This document shows, piece by piece, positions 17,126 to 18,469 of a stretch of 18,469 nt of DNA (its first letter is position 1; each line of letters opens with the position of its first letter). Origin of the DNA: Oehlia diaphana (Eukaryota > Glomeromycota > Glomeromycetes > Glomerales > Glomeraceae); the NCBI GenBank assembly GCA_003833135.1, contig QZLH01000359.1, forward strand, positions 153,736 to 172,204, in the 5' to 3' direction. Below the pieces are notes generated by a model. It was not told the origin of the DNA and did not search any database. It was given only the letters and a program-made list of their open reading frames with translations. The position numbers were made by a program, and so were the translations under genes.

Positions 17126-17274
17126 CGTTTTTTCTTAATAGATTTTGTAAACTTTCGAGGATAGAAAATTTTTGTATGTGATTACCATTCCAATGCATAT
17201 AAACAAAATGCATAACTTCCTAAATTTGGATAACAAGGCGTATTATATAATGATCAACATATTCTTATATGATC

Positions 17275-17286
17275 GATCACGTGATC
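17275..17286. promoter_or_regulatory. palindromic E-box GATCACGTGATC upstream of copy B
   Basis: A perfect 12-bp palindrome centred on CACGTG lies about 150 bases upstream of the copy B ATG. Copy A has the same site with the last bases changed (GATCACGTGTCC). A conserved position in both promoters suggests, but does not prove, a regulator site. Confidence 0.42.
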
Positions 17287-17365
17287 AAAATTTTTACATA
17301 AGTTAGCGCAATTTTTAATATACCGTACAAAACACTGTCTGACTGTCATTTCACAAATTTTGGTT

Positions 17366-17728
17366 TTTTTATTTGATCAATAAGTAAATACAAAATAAAT
17401 GAATAAATTCAACATTTCCTTCACTCGTCCATTTTTGATTCTAATAATTTAATAATGTCGTACGCAATATGACTCACATGACTCACGAGCTTGTAATTGA
17501 AAAAATGATAAACATATTTATTTATTGAATGTATTATTATATTCATTGTAAAAATAATTAATATATTTTACGCATAAAATTTTATATCAAAGATTAACAA
17601 TTGGCAATTCACATGATGATCAGAGGTTAGTATTTTTTCTGATTTTCTGAAGGAGGAAATTTTACGTACTAAACATTAATAAAAAATTTGAAAGCCACCT
17701 TACCTCTTTATATATATTTCGGGATCCT
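17366..17728. other. upstream flank of copy B, no gene
   Basis: Begins with sequence matching 13253-13280 (the part of the copy A flank beyond the retroelement). TGACTCACATGACTCACGAGC near 17470 resembles 7161-7191. No coding frame was recognised. Confidence 0.45.
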
Positions 17729-17896
17729 TGTAGTATAACAATAAATTAATAAAGAATATAGTAAATAAATCATACCGTAATTAAAAATGAAATGTGAATT
17801 TTTATAAAAATCGATTGCACGTGATTAATCAAAGGTTAATCGATTTTTGATCCACGCATCTTCGATTCCTCGATTGCAACTTTTTGAGTCGATTAA
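17729..17896. repeat. dispersed flank repeat R, copy 3
   Basis: Nearly collinear with 7630-7808, including AAATCGATT, CACGTG, AATCGATTT and the GTCGATTAA end. Homology stops where the terminal inverted repeat at 17898 begins, suggesting that the inverted-repeat segment inserted into this copy. Confidence 0.65.
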
Positions 17897-17897
17897 G

Positions 17898-18055
17898 GCC
17901 GTTCTCAAGCTATGCTTAAGAATTACAATAAATTGAAGCAAAAATAAATAAAAATGGCATCAATACGAGAAAACATGCCACAAATTAGGAAATATAGCTT
18001 TTTTTAGCCAATCAAATCGTTTGATGAATCATTAAGGGAGGTGCTTGAAAACGGC
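17898..18055. mobile_element. MITE-like element 1
   Basis: GCCGTTCTCAAGC (17898-17910) and GCTTGAAAACGGC (18043-18055) are inverted repeats matching at 12 of 13 bases, 158 bp end to end. The interior has no coding frame and contains an ATCAAA/TTTGAT pair. Target duplication is unclear. The size and structure fit a non-autonomous DNA transposon. Confidence 0.5.
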
Positions 18056-18186
18056 TTTATCAATTTTTGGCGTAACAGAATAATTATTTAACATTATTTA
18101 ATTCATCGAGTTTATATGGTAATTTATAAGTAGAGTTTTTGATTACAAATTTATTCATTGAATACACGCTCAAAATTTGATTATGA

Positions 18187-18288
18187 GCGTTCTCAAGCAT
18201 CTCCCTCAATATGATTGAATGATGATGTCATTTTGCTCAAGTATCACAATCAATAGAAATATCAATAGAATTAAAAGCTTGAGAAAGC
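18187..18288. mobile_element. MITE-like element 2
   Basis: GCGTTCTCAAGC (18187-18198) pairs with GCTTGAGAAAGC (18277-18288), 11 of 12 inverted. Its left end plus about 15 further bases (ATCTCCCTCAA) matches the right end of element 1 in inverted orientation, so both belong to one family. The pair may also be one rearranged copy. Confidence 0.4.
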
Positions 18289-18469
18289 TTTTTTTTTTGA
18301 GCTACATGATTTCATTTGGTTACGAATTTTTTCAGATAATTATTTTCATAATTTTACCATGCCTAATAAGAGACCCACCGAAAACAAAAATTCTACAACT
18401 CGGTTATTGAACCAACTTTTAATACTACTTCTTTTAACGATCTTACAAACATTCATCTCTTGTTGCAAC
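18289..18469. other. right edge, nothing recognised
   Basis: A T run and A+T-rich DNA follow. A plus-strand frame here (18219-18410) is rich in I, F and S with no motif and overlaps the inverted repeat, so it is not called. Confidence 0.4.

Larger units (their letters stand above)
14148..17365 (-). repeat. tandem duplication unit B
   Basis: Collinear with unit A across downstream flank, ten exons, nine introns and upstream flank. Exon 10 differs from A at about 19 of 261 sites. The coiled-coil part of exon 8 and the N-terminal exons are much more diverged than the Hint part. Confidence 0.8.

Overview
The window looks like nuclear DNA of an arbuscular mycorrhizal fungus (Glomeromycotina, most like Rhizophagus). 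The evidence is the very high A+T content, short GT-AG introns, wide gene spacing filled with decayed repeats, and the protein families: BTB-BACK-TLDc, Sel1-repeat and kinase-tail debris, and a GTPase-Hint fusion of the type described as GIN1 in Glomus mosseae. This assignment rests on family recognition; no database search was run. Layout: 1-4000 is a repeat-rich, gene-poor stretch with a degenerate minisatellite (1-245), a CCGG-hairpin cluster (about 690-830) and a frameshifted Sel1-repeat pseudogene on the minus strand (about 2330-1894). At 5542-4013 (minus) lies an intact two-exon BTB-BACK-TLDc gene of 480 residues. From 5550 to 8240 I see no intact gene, only one orphan exon-like piece (7115-6985) and a dispersed repeat. 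The rest is a tandem pair of paralogous ten-exon genes on the minus strand, copy A (10774-8243, 568 aa) and copy B (17125-14556, 581 aa). Each encodes an N-terminal membrane anchor, an AIG1/GIMAP-type GTPase domain, a long charged coiled coil and a C-terminal hedgehog-type Hint (Hog) autoprocessing domain. The duplication includes introns and both flanks. Between the copies lies a 5'-truncated, decayed non-LTR retrotransposon (13236-10961, minus) flanked by a 16-bp direct repeat; copy B appears to keep the matching region without the insertion. Next to it lies a kinase-type C-terminal tail fragment (13999-13760). At the right end are two short terminal-inverted-repeat segments (17898-18055 and 18187-18288), apparently one MITE-like family. 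How the pieces work together: the two GIN1-like genes could make membrane-anchored GTPases whose C-terminal Hint domain cleaves itself off, possibly onto a lipid nucleophile as in Hedgehog. The copies differ at informative points: copy B has the canonical Gly-Cys-Phe cleavage site but a GC splice donor before its last Hint exons, whereas copy A has a GT donor but Ser-Cys-Phe at the cleavage site. The BTB-TLDc gene is independent and belongs to a family greatly expanded in these fungi.
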